40,870 nt of DNA from Planctomycetaceae bacterium (GCA_947441435.1 CANETX010000004.1:1-40870); one strand, 5' to 3'. Counted from the first letter of the stretch, positions 17,979 through 28,192 are shown. Notes: a model not told the origin generated them from the sequence alone. Made by a program: numbers and translations.

Positions 17979-19239
17979 AGTCGAGGTCGTTGCCGAAGGG
18001 CTCGCTGACGAACGCGAGCGCAATCGCGCCGATGGCGAAGCAGCCCGCACCTGTCCACCACGTTGCGGCAACCGGGCCCGTTGCGTCGGCAAGCGCGAGG
18101 TAGACCATCGTCACCGGAACGGCGCTCACGCGGATGAGATTGGGCGTCATCGTCGTCACCGTCGCGCGCACATTGGTCCCGAACGACTCAGTGGCCGTCA
18201 TGATGGTGACGATCCAGTAGCCGCTGAAGAACCCCATCACGACGGTGGCGGCGCCGTACCACGCCGCGCCGCGCGCTCCCAAGATGAGGACCAGCGCACA
18301 GCCGAGCGCCGTCCCCGCCATGAAGACGGCGATCGCCCGCTTGCGAGACTTCAGCCACTGCGACAAGAGCCCGCTGGCAAGGTCGCCGAAAATCGCCCCT
18401 GAGTAATAGAGCGCGACGAGCGTTCCCGGTTTGGGAGCTGGATCGATCCCCATCGCCGAGGCGATGCGCGGGGCGAGCCCCACGATCACTGCAAGCGTGA
18501 ACCAGATCGGCATGCCGACGAGCACGATCGAGAACAGGCGCAGGGCGAGCGTGCGCGAAGTGCACAGCGGGATGAGGCCGCGCGAGACGCCGGTGTCTCC
18601 CTTGCCGAGCGCAGCGAAGAGCCCGCTCTCGACAACCCCGATGCGCAGGGCCAGAAGCGCGAGCCCCATCACGCCGCCGATCATGTACGCGGTGCGCCAT
18701 CCGGCCTCCTCACCGACGACTCCCGCGACAACGGCACCCACGACTCCCACCGCACCAATAAAGGTGATGGCCACGCCGCGCCCGTGGCGCGATGTCATCT
18801 CGGCGACAAGCGTCACTCCCGCTCCGAGTTCACCCGCAAGGCCGACTCCCGCTGCGAACCGGAGCACTGCGTACGTGGTCATCGGGTCGAACGCGCCGAC
18901 GAAGGCGAGCGGCCCCTCCTTCGCCCCCACACCCGCATTGAGGAGATTGGCGACCGAGTACAGGATGATCGAGCCGAAGAGGACGGAGAGCCGCCCGCGG
19001 AGATCCCCGAGCATCCCCCACGCCACGCCGCCGACGAGCATCCCGATCAGTTGGATGTTGAGGAGCCACACACCCGTCGTCGCCTGCTGCTGCGCGTCGA
19101 GGCCGAGGTCCTTGAGGCTCTCCCAGCGGACCACATTGAAGAGGATCAGGTCGTAGACATCGACGAAGTATCCGAGCGCCGCGACGGCGATCGCGAGGTT
19201 GGTCGGACTCAGCAGGCGTGGCCGGTGGATCGCGTTCAT
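17965..19239 (-). CDS. Major facilitator superfamily transporter (MHS-like)
   Basis: A 424-residue integral membrane protein with about 12 hydrophobic helices. Family marks include YFVDVYDLILFNVVRW in helix 1, the loop 2-3 motif WGMLGDLRGRLSVLFGS (G-D-R-R type), and a long central loop. This is the metabolite:H+ symporter / sugar-porter-like branch. The substrate cannot be read from the sequence. Its ATG overlaps the stop of the threonine dehydratase gene (ATGA), so it is translationally coupled. Transport of an amino acid or its 2-oxo acid product is a reasonable inference. The start at 19239 is chosen over an upstream start at 19293, which would lie deep in the dehydratase gene. Confidence 0.85.
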   Translation of the reverse strand: MNAIHRPRLLSPTNLAIAVAALGYFVDVYDLILFNVVRWESLKDLGLDAQQQATTGVWLLNIQLIGMLVGGVAWGMLGDLRGRLSVLFGSIILYSVANLLNAGVGAKEGPLAFVGAFDPMTTYAVLRFAAGVGLAGELGAGVTLVAEMTSRHGRGVAITFIGAVGVVGAVVAGVVGEEAGWRTAYMIGGVMGLALLALRIGVVESGLFAALGKGDTGVSRGLIPLCTSRTLALRLFSIVLVGMPIWFTLAVIVGLAPRIASAMGIDPAPKPGTLVALYYSGAIFGDLASGLLSQWLKSRKRAIAVFMAGTALGCALVLILGARGAAWYGAATVVMGFFSGYWIVTIMTATESFGTNVRATVTTMTPNLIRVSAVPVTMVYLALADATGPVAATWWTGAGCFAIGAIALAFVSEPFGNDLDFTER

Positions 19240-20192
19240 GGAAACGGCAGTGCGTCGAGGTCGACATTCCCGCCGCAGAGGATCACCGCGCACGAGCCGA
19301 AGTCGCGGCGCTCGCGAAGTGGTCCGAGCAGCGCGGCAACGCCGACGCCGGCGCTCGGTTCGATGACCAGTTTCATCCGCTCGAAGACGAGTCGCATCGC
19401 TCCGCGGATCTCGGCCTCGCTGACGGTGGCGATCGAGTCGACGAGATCGCGCACCACGGGCCAGGTGAGTTCACCGAGCGACGTGCGCAGGCCATCGGCG
19501 ATCGTCGGTGCGCCGGTTGCGACTTGCCGGGCGCCGAGGCGCTTTGACTCCGCGGCATCGCCGACCACTTCCGGTTCGGCGCCGATGATCTTGAGATCAG
19601 GCCGCAGCGCCTTCGCGCCCAGCGTGATTCCCGAGATGAGCCCGCCACCGCCGACGGGGACGATGATCGCGTCGAACTCCGCAACTTGCTCGACGAGTTC
19701 GAGGGCGATCGTCCCTTGACCGGCGATCACCTTGGGATGGTCATAGGGAGGGATCAGCACTCCACCTGTTTCAGCGACCACGCGCTGCGCGGTGGCCTCG
19801 CGGTCGGCGACGGTCGGCTCGCAGAAGATCACCCGTCCGCCGTAGCCCTTGACGGCCGCGATCTTCGTGGTCGCCGAGTCCTTCGGCATCACGACATTCG
19901 CCGGGATCCCGCGCAGTTTCGCCGCGAGCGCGAGCGCCTGCGCATGATTTCCAGACGAGTGCGTGACGACGCCGCGCGATGCCGCGGCATCCGAGAGGCT
20001 CATCACCGCATTGCACGCGCCGCGAAACTTGAAGGACCCGGTCCGCTGAAAGGTCTCGCACTTGAAGTGCACCGACCGACCCGCGAGCCCATCGAAGTAC
20101 GAGGAACGCATCACCGGCGTGCGGTGCGCCCACTTGGAGATGCGACCCGCGGCCGCTTCGATGTCCGCGCGATCTGCCGCGTAGGAACTCAC
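19236..20192 (-). CDS. Threonine ammonia-lyase (threonine/serine dehydratase)
   Basis: A 318-residue fold-type II PLP enzyme. The PLP lysine is K55 in RTGSFKFRGACNAV; SSGNHAQALA and the phosphate-binding VGGGGLISGI loop are also present. It converts threonine to 2-oxobutyrate and ammonia (or serine to pyruvate). The length fits the catabolic or single-domain type without the regulatory ACT domains of biosynthetic IlvA; serine racemase cannot be excluded. GTG 20192 is the start, with TATGCT six bases upstream. It leads a two-gene unit with an MFS transporter and lies 30 bases after the Lrp-like regulator on the same strand. Confidence 0.88.
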   Translation of the reverse strand: MSSYAADRADIEAAAGRISKWAHRTPVMRSSYFDGLAGRSVHFKCETFQRTGSFKFRGACNAVMSLSDAAASRGVVTHSSGNHAQALALAAKLRGIPANVVMPKDSATTKIAAVKGYGGRVIFCEPTVADREATAQRVVAETGGVLIPPYDHPKVIAGQGTIALELVEQVAEFDAIIVPVGGGGLISGITLGAKALRPDLKIIGAEPEVVGDAAESKRLGARQVATGAPTIADGLRTSLGELTWPVVRDLVDSIATVSEAEIRGAMRLVFERMKLVIEPSAGVGVAALLGPLRERRDFGSCAVILCGGNVDLDALPFP

Positions 20193-20198
20193 AGCCCG

Positions 20199-20204
20199 AG
20201 CATA
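20199..20204 (-). promoter_or_regulatory. -10 element of the threonine dehydratase gene (TATGCT, 6 nt before GTG)
   Basis: TATGCT on the minus strand is separated by six bases from GTG 20192, within the 30-base gap after the Lrp-like gene. No Shine-Dalgarno sequence is present. Confidence 0.55.
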
Positions 20205-20222
20205 ACCCCAGCGTGGCGGCGA

Positions 20223-21257
20223 CTAGTCCGGCGCGCCGGGAGTTGCCCCGGGGATCGACCAGTCGTAGGTCTGCTTGTAGATCGCGTGCATCGGATCCCA
20301 GCGGATCGAACGGGGCTCCCCAAGATGTCGCGCCTTCTCGATCCACTCGAAGACCCCGTTCTCGTCGGCCACGGAAATCTCGGCGATCACCTGCTCGGGG
20401 CCTGCGGCGAGATAGATGAGATTCGCCGGCAATTTCTGCGCGAGCGTGCGGGCGTGGTTCGCCGCTCCCTTCGAATACGAAAGGTGAACCGTGGCCGTCA
20501 GCGGCAGACCGAGAAGTCCCCGGTCGAAGACGCCGATGGGTCGGATGGCACCCGAAGTCATGATGCGCTTGGTGTGCTCGCCGCTCAGCGTGATCGAGGT
20601 TCCGAGTGCCGCTGCGATGCCCGTGTAGGTCATGCGCAGGTCTTGCTGAAGGAGCCGGATGAGGCGCAGGTCGGTGTGACGCTGCCGTGCGGACTCGCGC
20701 AGTTTGAGCGGGTGAACCTTCACCGCAGCCTTGACACCCGAGTCGTGCCCCTGAGTGATTCCCACCAGGCTGTCGGTGCCCACATGTTCCAAGTCGGAAC
20801 ACGCGGCGGCGATCTCGTCCCGCGTTGCGAGCGTTGCTGCGGCATCGACACCGGTCAAGAGGGCGCAGAGGCGATTGCCGCTGGCCATCCAGGAGAGCCG
20901 GTGCACAGACTCCATCGCCGCGATGCGCTCTGCCGAGCGCTGCGGGTCGCCGTGGACGGCGAAGCTCACCAGTTCGACCGCTCCGCATCCGCACTGCCAC
21001 GGGTCGACGAACCCGCAGACGTCGAACGAATGTGTTTCTGCGAACACGCCGCAACGTCGGCTGATCGTGGCCTCCGAGAGTCCGACGGCGGTGGAGAGAT
21101 CTTTGCCGACCATCCGCCCGTCCTCCAAGAGTGACTGGATGATCTTGCCGTCGAACTCGTCGAACTGAACGGGCTGTGCGTGCTCTCTGACGAATGCTGT
21201 GTGAATCAAGGGGGGGATCCTCGCGAGGCTTGCCAACTCTCGCGCTGATTGGGTCAC
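20223..21257 (-). CDS. Lrp/AsnC-family regulator with two tandem HTH plus ligand-domain modules
   Basis: A 344-residue protein, about twice the usual Lrp length. The first AsnC-type helix-turn-helix lies near residues 33-72 (FDGKIIQSLLEDGRMVGKDL, then GLSEATISRRCGVF). A RAM-like alpha/beta segment follows. A second HTH-like unit begins near 198 (LRLIRLLQQDLRMTYTGIAA, then ALGTSITLSGEHTKRI) with a second alpha/beta domain. Lrp proteins sense amino acids and bind DNA as multimers; a fused dimer would have fixed geometry. It lies next to the threonine dehydratase-MFS pair and opposite thiC, which are plausible targets. The start is GTG 21257. Confidence 0.7.
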   Translation of the reverse strand: MTQSARELASLARIPPLIHTAFVREHAQPVQFDEFDGKIIQSLLEDGRMVGKDLSTAVGLSEATISRRCGVFAETHSFDVCGFVDPWQCGCGAVELVSFAVHGDPQRSAERIAAMESVHRLSWMASGNRLCALLTGVDAAATLATRDEIAAACSDLEHVGTDSLVGITQGHDSGVKAAVKVHPLKLRESARQRHTDLRLIRLLQQDLRMTYTGIAAALGTSITLSGEHTKRIMTSGAIRPIGVFDRGLLGLPLTATVHLSYSKGAANHARTLAQKLPANLIYLAAGPEQVIAEISVADENGVFEWIEKARHLGEPRSIRWDPMHAIYKQTYDWSIPGATPGAPD

Positions 21258-21281
21258 GGGAGGCGCCCCGGTCGCCTGCGG

Positions 21282-21287
21282 AGCCTA
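21282..21287 (-). promoter_or_regulatory. Candidate -10 element of the Lrp-like gene (TAGGCT)
   Basis: TAGGCT on the minus strand is 24 bases before GTG 21257, inside the 127-base divergent region with thiC. Confidence 0.3.
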
Positions 21288-21365
21288 GGCAGCGCAAGAA
21301 ACCTGAACCAATCCCAGAATCCCCGAACTCCTGAAGCGTAGCCAATTTTCCCAAACTCGTGGGGT

Positions 21366-21384
21366 TATCATCGCGAATACTCGC

Positions 21385-21386
<2 letters not shown>
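21366..21386 (+). promoter_or_regulatory. Candidate thiC -10 (TATCAT) and adjacent CGCGA-N4-TCGCG palindrome
   Basis: TATCAT (21366-21371) is 13 bases before GTG 21385. An inverted repeat, CGCGA ATAC TCGCG, at 21373-21386 covers the predicted transcription start, as an operator would. Binding by the neighbouring Lrp-like regulator is only a guess. Confidence 0.35.
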
Positions 21387-23250
<1,864 letters not shown>

Positions 23251-23257
23251 TTCGCGC

Positions 23258-23263
23258 TACGCT
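23258..23263 (+). promoter_or_regulatory. -10 element of the DUF5658 gene (TACGCT, 7 nt before TTG)
   Basis: TACGCT lies directly after the thiC stop and seven bases before TTG 23271. This supports that unusual start codon and a separate leaderless transcript. Confidence 0.5.
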
Positions 23264-23270
23264 TTTCGCG

Positions 23271-23636
23271 TTGGAACCGACGCCGCGACCGCACTTCCTC
23301 GCTGTCCCCCATCTGAGGTTTCAGAACGAGTACGTCTGGTTCCTGTTCCTGTCGGCCTGCGACATCATGCTGACCTGGTACATCCTGATCCGGCGGGGCG
23401 GCGAAGAGGTGAACCCCATCGCGGACATGGCCATTCGTCACTGGGGACTCTGGGGGGCGATCGGGCTGAAGTTCAGCCTCGTGCTCTTTGTCGTCGTCGC
23501 CTGCGAGTGGATCTCACGCGAGCGGATCATCGTGGCCCGCAGGCTTGCATTGGCGGCCGTCGTCATTTCGGCGATCCCCGTGCTGTACTCCCTCTCACTC
23601 TTGGGGTGGCACTGGATGTACCCGCTCGACGCGTGA
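23271..23636 (+). CDS. DUF5658-family small membrane protein
   Basis: A 121-residue protein with three to four hydrophobic helices: VWFLFLSACDIMLTWYILI, GLWGAIGLKFSLVLFVVVA, and LALAAVVISAIPVLYSLSLL. The polar motif GGEEVNPIAD between helices 1 and 2 matches the conserved G-x-E-x-N-P pattern of DUF5658 proteins, whose function is unknown. The start is TTG 23271, which fits the reading frame and the TACGCT box seven bases upstream; no ATG precedes the first helix. It lies 20 bases after thiC, but nothing links it to thiamine. Confidence 0.65.
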   Translation: MEPTPRPHFLAVPHLRFQNEYVWFLFLSACDIMLTWYILIRRGGEEVNPIADMAIRHWGLWGAIGLKFSLVLFVVVACEWISRERIIVARRLALAAVVISAIPVLYSLSLLGWHWMYPLDA

Positions 23637-23668
23637 CGCCGCGCACGCGGGGCCGGGCCGCGGGGCAT

Positions 23669-24910
23669 TCACTTCGGGATGGCGTTGGTGAGGACCTTGG
23701 GGGTCCCCTTGGTGATGAGCACATCGTCTTCGATGCGTACACCGAGCGACTCCTCGGGGATGTAGATCCCCGGTTCGACGGTGACGATCATTCCCGGTTC
23801 GAGCGCCGTCTGCGGATCGGCATCGTGCACCTCGAGGCCGAGGTGGTGGCCGATCCCGTGGATGAAGTGGTCGCCGAATCCCGCGGCGGTGATGATCTTT
23901 CGCGCGGCGGCATCAACGGCGCTCATCTGGGCGCCCGCTCGGCACGCGCGGATCGCGGCGAGCTGTGACTTGAGCACGGTGTCGTAGACGAGTTTCTGCC
24001 TCGCGGTGAACTTGCCAGAGACCGCGAAGGTGCGCGTCACATCGGCGGCGTATCCGCCGAAGGAGGCCCCCGAATCGAGCACGAGGAGGTCGCCATCCTT
24101 GAGGGGGGCGGTGTTGGCGTGGTAGTGGAGGACGGTCGCGTTGAATCCGGTGCCTGCGATGGTGCGATAGGCGGTCGAACTCGCGCCAGCAGTCTTGTAC
24201 GCGTGCTCAGCGGCTTCCTGCACATCGAACTCCGTGCGGCCTGGAGTAGCTGCGGCGCGCGCAGCCTCGAAGCCCACCGCCGTGATGTCCGCGGCGCGCT
24301 GCATCATGGCAACTTCCGCCTTGCTCTTCACGCTGCGCATGGCCGGAAGAAGCGACGAGAGATCGACAATCGAGGCATTGGGGATTCGCGCGGCGCTCTC
24401 CTTGAAGATCGCAAGATCCGGCGACACCGGCGCCGTGTGCGCCGCGAACGGGTGGAGGCATGCAAGTCGCTTCGATCGCTTGGCGCTCTCGAGGAGGGCT
24501 CGCGCAAAGGCATCGGTGCGCAGAATCGTCGCAACGCCGTAGCGCTTCTTGAGGGCCGCGTCGACTGCGGGACGGAATCCATCCCAGCGTTCGAGTTCCG
24601 GATTGAGTGGCTTCAGGAAGAGCTGCACGCGTCGCGCCGCGACAGGGTGCGAGGGACAGAAGAGGAGCATCGCCCCAGACTCGTCGGTGATGCCGGTCAG
24701 GTATTCGAAGTTCGGATTGGGACGCCACGCTGCGGTGAGCGAGGGGTCGGCATCGCCCGCGACGACTAACCCGAGCGCGCCGCCCTCGCGTGTGAGCGCA
24801 CGAAGGACCGACTCGCGGCGCTGCGCGAACTCAGCGGGTGGGATGCAAGAGGGCGCGGCGGAAGCGCTCGCAGTTCGTCGACGGCGCACGGTGGAGGCGG
24901 GGGGAGTCAT
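23669..24910 (-). CDS. pepP: Xaa-Pro aminopeptidase (M24 family)
   Basis: A 413-residue metallopeptidase. The N-terminal domain carries NPNFEYLTGITDESGAMLLF. The pita-bread catalytic domain has all five metal ligands: D279 (VLDSGASFGGYAAD), D290, H355 (GIGHHLGLEVHD), E379 (TVEPGIYIPEE) and E394 (GVRIEDDVL). It removes an N-terminal residue that precedes proline, in the cytoplasm. It lies 36 bases downstream of the phenylalanine hydroxylase gene on the same strand, probably in one operon. The first ~20 residues are low-complexity Arg/Ala/Ser, so the start could be slightly further in. Confidence 0.92.
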   Translation of the reverse strand: MTPPASTVRRRRTASASAAPSCIPPAEFAQRRESVLRALTREGGALGLVVAGDADPSLTAAWRPNPNFEYLTGITDESGAMLLFCPSHPVAARRVQLFLKPLNPELERWDGFRPAVDAALKKRYGVATILRTDAFARALLESAKRSKRLACLHPFAAHTAPVSPDLAIFKESAARIPNASIVDLSSLLPAMRSVKSKAEVAMMQRAADITAVGFEAARAAATPGRTEFDVQEAAEHAYKTAGASSTAYRTIAGTGFNATVLHYHANTAPLKDGDLLVLDSGASFGGYAADVTRTFAVSGKFTARQKLVYDTVLKSQLAAIRACRAGAQMSAVDAAARKIITAAGFGDHFIHGIGHHLGLEVHDADPQTALEPGMIVTVEPGIYIPEESLGVRIEDDVLITKGTPKVLTNAIPK

Positions 24911-24946
24911 GGGGAGTGCGTGGGTTCGGTCGGGGATCGATGACGA

Positions 24947-25819
24947 TCAGGCGCGGACGGGTTGACCGCTCAGGATCTTCTGGGCGTACGAGTTCATCGC
25001 GTCGCGCAGCTGGTCAAAGCTCTCGAGCACATAGAGAATCGGCTGGTAGTGATCGATCTCGAAGGCGGTGTTGCAGACGGTCTCGAGGTCGAAGGGGCGG
25101 CGGTCGACATCGCTGCTCGTGAGTGCATGACGGCTCTCCCCGGGGCTTGAGATGAGCCCCGAGCCATAGAGCTTGACCTCGCCTCCTTCGCGAATGAGCC
25201 CAAACTCGACGGTGAACCAGAAGAGACGCGCGAGCCGCTCGACATGGGCCGGATCTTCCGTCGTCGCCGCGGCGCGGCCGTAGGTCTGCAGGAAGTCGCC
25301 GAAGGTGGGGTCGGCATGGAGCGGCACATGACCGAACACATCATGGAACATGTCCGGCTCGGGGAGATAGTCGATCGACTCCTTGGGGCGGATGACGATC
25401 GTCGTCGGGAACTCGCGACGCGCCAAGCACGCGAAGAATGTCTTCGCAGGGAGGTAACCGGGCACAGCCCGGCTCTGCCATCCCGTGAGCTTAAAGAGAT
25501 AATTGTTGATCGACTTGGGTCCCTCGATGTACGGGAGGTAGTCGCGGACGAGCTTGATCGACCGGGCGCCGGTCAGATAGACCGAGGATGCCATCTCTTC
25601 GAGGTAGCCCATCTGGCGGTCGTACATGGTCCGCCACACTTCCTGGTTCTCCTCGGAGTAGCCCGCGTAGTTCTGCCGGATGTAGACCTTGCTGATGTCC
25701 GAGTATCCCGGCTCGCCGAAGTGATTGGCGTACTCCTGCGCAGCATCTCCCTCGGGCCCGTCGATCATCGCGCTGTTGAGTGATCCGGGAAACTTCTGCT
25801 TGCCATCGTGTTGGGGCAT
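24947..25819 (-). CDS. phhA: Phenylalanine 4-monooxygenase
   Basis: A 290-residue aromatic amino acid hydroxylase, normal length for the bacterial single-domain form. The 2-His-1-carboxylate iron site is visible as H159 and H164 (FHDVFGHVPLHAD) and E205 (LFWFTVEFGLI). YGSGLISSPGES and the pterin-contact region are also present. It converts phenylalanine to tyrosine with tetrahydropterin and O2. The start ATG 25819 has a GGAG ribosome binding site eight bases upstream and a TAGACT box at 25842-25847, a leadered promoter. The close divergent aroDE-aroC genes make phenylalanine precursors. Confidence 0.95.
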   Translation of the reverse strand: MPQHDGKQKFPGSLNSAMIDGPEGDAAQEYANHFGEPGYSDISKVYIRQNYAGYSEENQEVWRTMYDRQMGYLEEMASSVYLTGARSIKLVRDYLPYIEGPKSINNYLFKLTGWQSRAVPGYLPAKTFFACLARREFPTTIVIRPKESIDYLPEPDMFHDVFGHVPLHADPTFGDFLQTYGRAAATTEDPAHVERLARLFWFTVEFGLIREGGEVKLYGSGLISSPGESRHALTSSDVDRRPFDLETVCNTAFEIDHYQPILYVLESFDQLRDAMNSYAQKILSGQPVRA

Positions 25820-25841
25820 GGGGAGGACTCCTGTCTCTGAC

Positions 25842-25847
25842 AGTCTA
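25842..25847 (-). promoter_or_regulatory. Candidate -10 element of phhA (TAGACT, leadered)
   Basis: TAGACT on the minus strand is 22 bases before ATG 25819, with a GGAG ribosome binding site in between. It contrasts with the leaderless arrangement of many neighbours. Confidence 0.4.
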
Positions 25848-25864
25848 GGGGCGCGCGTGCGTAA

Positions 25865-26503
25865 TCAGCCCTTGGCGATCTCGTTGAGTGACGCGATCGC
25901 GCTCGCAAGGTCGGCGATCACGAAGCCCTCGGGAGATCGCAGTCGCAGGACATCATGCTCGCGCCGGACATCGAACCCAGAGGGATCGACACAGACGACC
26001 GTGGGCTCGATGGCATCTGTGCGGTACTGGCCGTGAATCGCCTTGCGAACGGCGTCGCGCGCGGTGGAGTTGAGTTCGCGGCAGAGGCTGCCCTCGACCG
26101 CTGCGAGCAGATTCGCGCGGACATAGGCCTCGCCGTCGATGAAGTAACCGCGGTACTTGGAGGCGTCGACGATGACGCGCGCCCAGTTCACGTCGGGTGG
26201 TGAGCCGTGATAGGTCCGCCACCGATCGGCCCATCCGGCAGTGTCGGTGCGTTCGTCGAACCGTTCAAGGGAGACCATCAAGTGCAGGTCGTTGTCGCCG
26301 TCGTCGGGGAGTTCGAGGACGGTGTCCGCGGCCATGAGCATGGCGACCATGACGGGCGCAACGAGCCCACCGTCTGCGGCAGGTGCGACCTTGATGGCGA
26401 CGCGCTCGCCGTCAAACCGCAAGTATCCCGAGAGGTGGGAGCGAAGCCAGTGATAGGCCTCGTCCTCGATGCCTTCGACCGACGAACTGTCTGCGTCATC
26501 CAT
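25865..26503 (-). CDS. Hypothetical protein, 212 residues
   Basis: Family not recognised. It is acidic at the start (DDADSSSVEGIEDEAYHW) and mixed alpha/beta after that, with no signal peptide or membrane segment. Distinct blocks are DDGDNDLHLMVSLERFDE and ANLLAAVEGSLCRELNSTARD. Two ATG codons are adjacent (26506 and 26503). A TAGCAT box lies exactly six bases before the second, which is therefore preferred. It ends 45 bases before phhA on the same strand and is divergent from aroDE. GC-rich codon use and the intact frame support a real gene. Confidence 0.6.
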   Translation of the reverse strand: MDDADSSSVEGIEDEAYHWLRSHLSGYLRFDGERVAIKVAPAADGGLVAPVMVAMLMAADTVLELPDDGDNDLHLMVSLERFDERTDTAGWADRWRTYHGSPPDVNWARVIVDASKYRGYFIDGEAYVRANLLAAVEGSLCRELNSTARDAVRKAIHGQYRTDAIEPTVVCVDPSGFDVRREHDVLRLRSPEGFVIADLASAIASLNEIAKG

Positions 26504-26509
26504 CATCGG

Positions 26510-26515
26510 ATGCTA
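26510..26515 (-). promoter_or_regulatory. -10 element (TAGCAT, 6 nt before ATG 26503)
   Basis: TAGCAT on the minus strand is three bases before ATG 26506 and six before ATG 26503. The window-wide spacing rule favours the second start. Confidence 0.5.
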
Positions 26516-26549
26516 ATCAGCCGAGCCGAGACGGTTCGAGTCATCGCAG

Positions 26550-26555
26550 TACGCT
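26550..26555 (+). promoter_or_regulatory. -10 element of aroDE (TACGCT, 7 nt before GTG)
   Basis: TACGCT then seven bases then GTG 26563; no Shine-Dalgarno sequence. Confidence 0.5.
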
Positions 26556-26562
26556 GCGAAGC

Positions 26563-28128
26563 GTGACGCGCATAGCAGTCGCCATACCTGTGGTGAGGTC
26601 GGACGGCATCTCGCGGGCGCTCGATCTTGCGCGCGAGGCGAAGGGGCATGGCGCCGATCTTGTTGAATGGCGGCTCGACTCGCTGGTGGAGACCGAGGGA
26701 GGGATTCGCGCGGCGGTGCGGCTCATCGAGGAGAGTCCGCTGCCGTGCATCGTGACGGTGCGCGACGAGTCCGAGGGTGGGGCGTTCGGCGGAGGCCACG
26801 AGACTCGACTCGCTGCGTGGCACGCCTTCGCGTCGGCCTCGCCGCCTCCGGCATACATCGACATCGAACTCGCGGCGATGCACGAAGGGGAGTCGAGTCG
26901 CGCATTTGTCGCGAGCCTGCATCGGGGGAGCGTCGCTCATGAAGGGAGGGCGCGGGCCATCCTGTCGTTCCACGACTTTCGGGGGAGGCCGCCGGGACTT
27001 TCGGGCAAGGTCTCAGAGATCTGGGCCGACCAGTCTGTCGCTGTCGCAAAGGTTGTGTGGACCGCACGGACCGCTCGTGACAACATGGAGGCGTTTGAAC
27101 TGCTCCGGCTCCGGGCGAAGCCGACGATTGCGCTCTGCATGGGCGAGCACGGCCTGATGAGTCGGGTGCTTGCACCCAAGTTCGGCGGGTTCCTGACCTA
27201 TGCGCGGAGCGATGAACACGGGACCGCACCGGGACAGCCGACGCTGCACGAGCTTCTTGAGGACTGGGACTTCCGGACGATCACGCGATCGACGAAGGTG
27301 TACGCGGTCATCGGGTATCCGGTGGCGCACTCGCGCTCGCCGGCGGTGCACAACACATGGTTCCGCAAGGCGAAGTTTGATGGCCGGATGTTCCCCGTCG
27401 CCGTCGCGCCGATGTGGGAAGCGTTCAAGGCGACGCTCGGGGAGTTGATTGCCTGCGAGGGGCTCGATTTTTCGGGGGCCGCGGTCACCGCGCCACACAA
27501 GGTCCATGCGCTCGACTACCTGGCCGAGGTCGGCGGCAAGGTGGACGATGACGCGGCGGCCCTCGGCGCGGTCAACACGATCGTGCGGGGCACGGACGGC
27601 TCGCTGCGCGGGATGAACACCGATGCGGGAGCAATCGTCGAGGTGATCGAAGGCGCGCTCGCGTCGTCGACGAAGAAGCGACTCAAGGGGGCACGGGTGC
27701 TGGTCCTCGGCGCCGGCGGAGCCGCGAGGGCGGCGGTGTACGGGCTTGCGAAGGCGGGGGCGATGGTCTCGATCCTGAATCGCACGCCGAAGCACGCGAA
27801 GCAGCTCGCCAAGGATCTGGCGGGAGACTTGGGGGAGATCGCCGTCGTCTCGCCGGGCCATCTCCCCAAGGAGAAGTTCGATGTCATCGCCAACTGCACG
27901 AGCGTCGGGATGACGGCTGGCCCGGATCCAGAGGGGGATCCGCTTCCCGAGGGAGTCGCGCTTGATGCATCGACGCTCGTGTTCGACGCGGTGTACGCCC
28001 CCGAGGAGACGCCGCTGCTTGCGCGCGCGAAGCGGTGCGGCGCACCGACGCTCGGAGGGGCGGCGATGTTCCTCGCGCAGGCTCGCGCGCAGTTCCGCGC
28101 GTGGACAGGGAGCGCGCCGCTGCCTTGA
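26563..28128 (+). CDS. aroDE: Bifunctional 3-dehydroquinate dehydratase / shikimate 5-dehydrogenase
   Basis: A 521-residue fusion. Residues 1-235 are type I 3-dehydroquinate dehydratase: VEWRLDSL, catalytic H137 (LSFHDF) and Schiff-base K163 (VAKVVWTA). Residues about 245-521 are shikimate dehydrogenase: GYPVAHSRSPAVHN, K313 (VTAPHK), D354 (GMNTDAG) and an NADP-binding VLGAGGAARAAVYGL. Together they catalyse steps 3 and 4 of the shikimate pathway, an arrangement best known from plants and also found in planctomycetes and chlamydiae. All key residues are present. The start is GTG 26563 with TACGCT seven bases before it. aroC follows after 64 bases but has its own promoter box. Confidence 0.95.
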   Translation: MTRIAVAIPVVRSDGISRALDLAREAKGHGADLVEWRLDSLVETEGGIRAAVRLIEESPLPCIVTVRDESEGGAFGGGHETRLAAWHAFASASPPPAYIDIELAAMHEGESSRAFVASLHRGSVAHEGRARAILSFHDFRGRPPGLSGKVSEIWADQSVAVAKVVWTARTARDNMEAFELLRLRAKPTIALCMGEHGLMSRVLAPKFGGFLTYARSDEHGTAPGQPTLHELLEDWDFRTITRSTKVYAVIGYPVAHSRSPAVHNTWFRKAKFDGRMFPVAVAPMWEAFKATLGELIACEGLDFSGAAVTAPHKVHALDYLAEVGGKVDDDAAALGAVNTIVRGTDGSLRGMNTDAGAIVEVIEGALASSTKKRLKGARVLVLGAGGAARAAVYGLAKAGAMVSILNRTPKHAKQLAKDLAGDLGEIAVVSPGHLPKEKFDVIANCTSVGMTAGPDPEGDPLPEGVALDASTLVFDAVYAPEETPLLARAKRCGAPTLGGAAMFLAQARAQFRAWTGSAPLP

Positions 28129-28139
28129 GGCGCGCCTTC

Positions 28140-28168
28140 GCGCACGGCGCGCGCCGCGCGCACGGCGC
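28140..28168. repeat. Short GC direct repeat between aroDE and aroC
   Basis: GCGCACGGCGC occurs at 28140-28150 and 28158-28168. The region also has a self-complementary GGCGCGCGCC core. It could fold as RNA after aroDE, but has no T-run. Confidence 0.4.
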
Positions 28169-28179
28169 ACCGGGGGCGA

Positions 28180-28185
28180 TAGGAT
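28180..28185 (+). promoter_or_regulatory. -10 element of aroC (TAGGAT, 7 nt before GTG)
   Basis: TAGGAT, seven bases, then GTG 28193. Confidence 0.5.
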
Positions 28186-28192
28186 CGCCCGC

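Noticed and set aside
14562-18092. Very long antisense open frame (over 1100 codons) opposite the LolA-like and TPR genes
   Set aside because: GC-rich codon bias on the plus strand keeps the antisense frame open. Its translation is Arg-rich with no domain, and the plus-strand genes are well supported.
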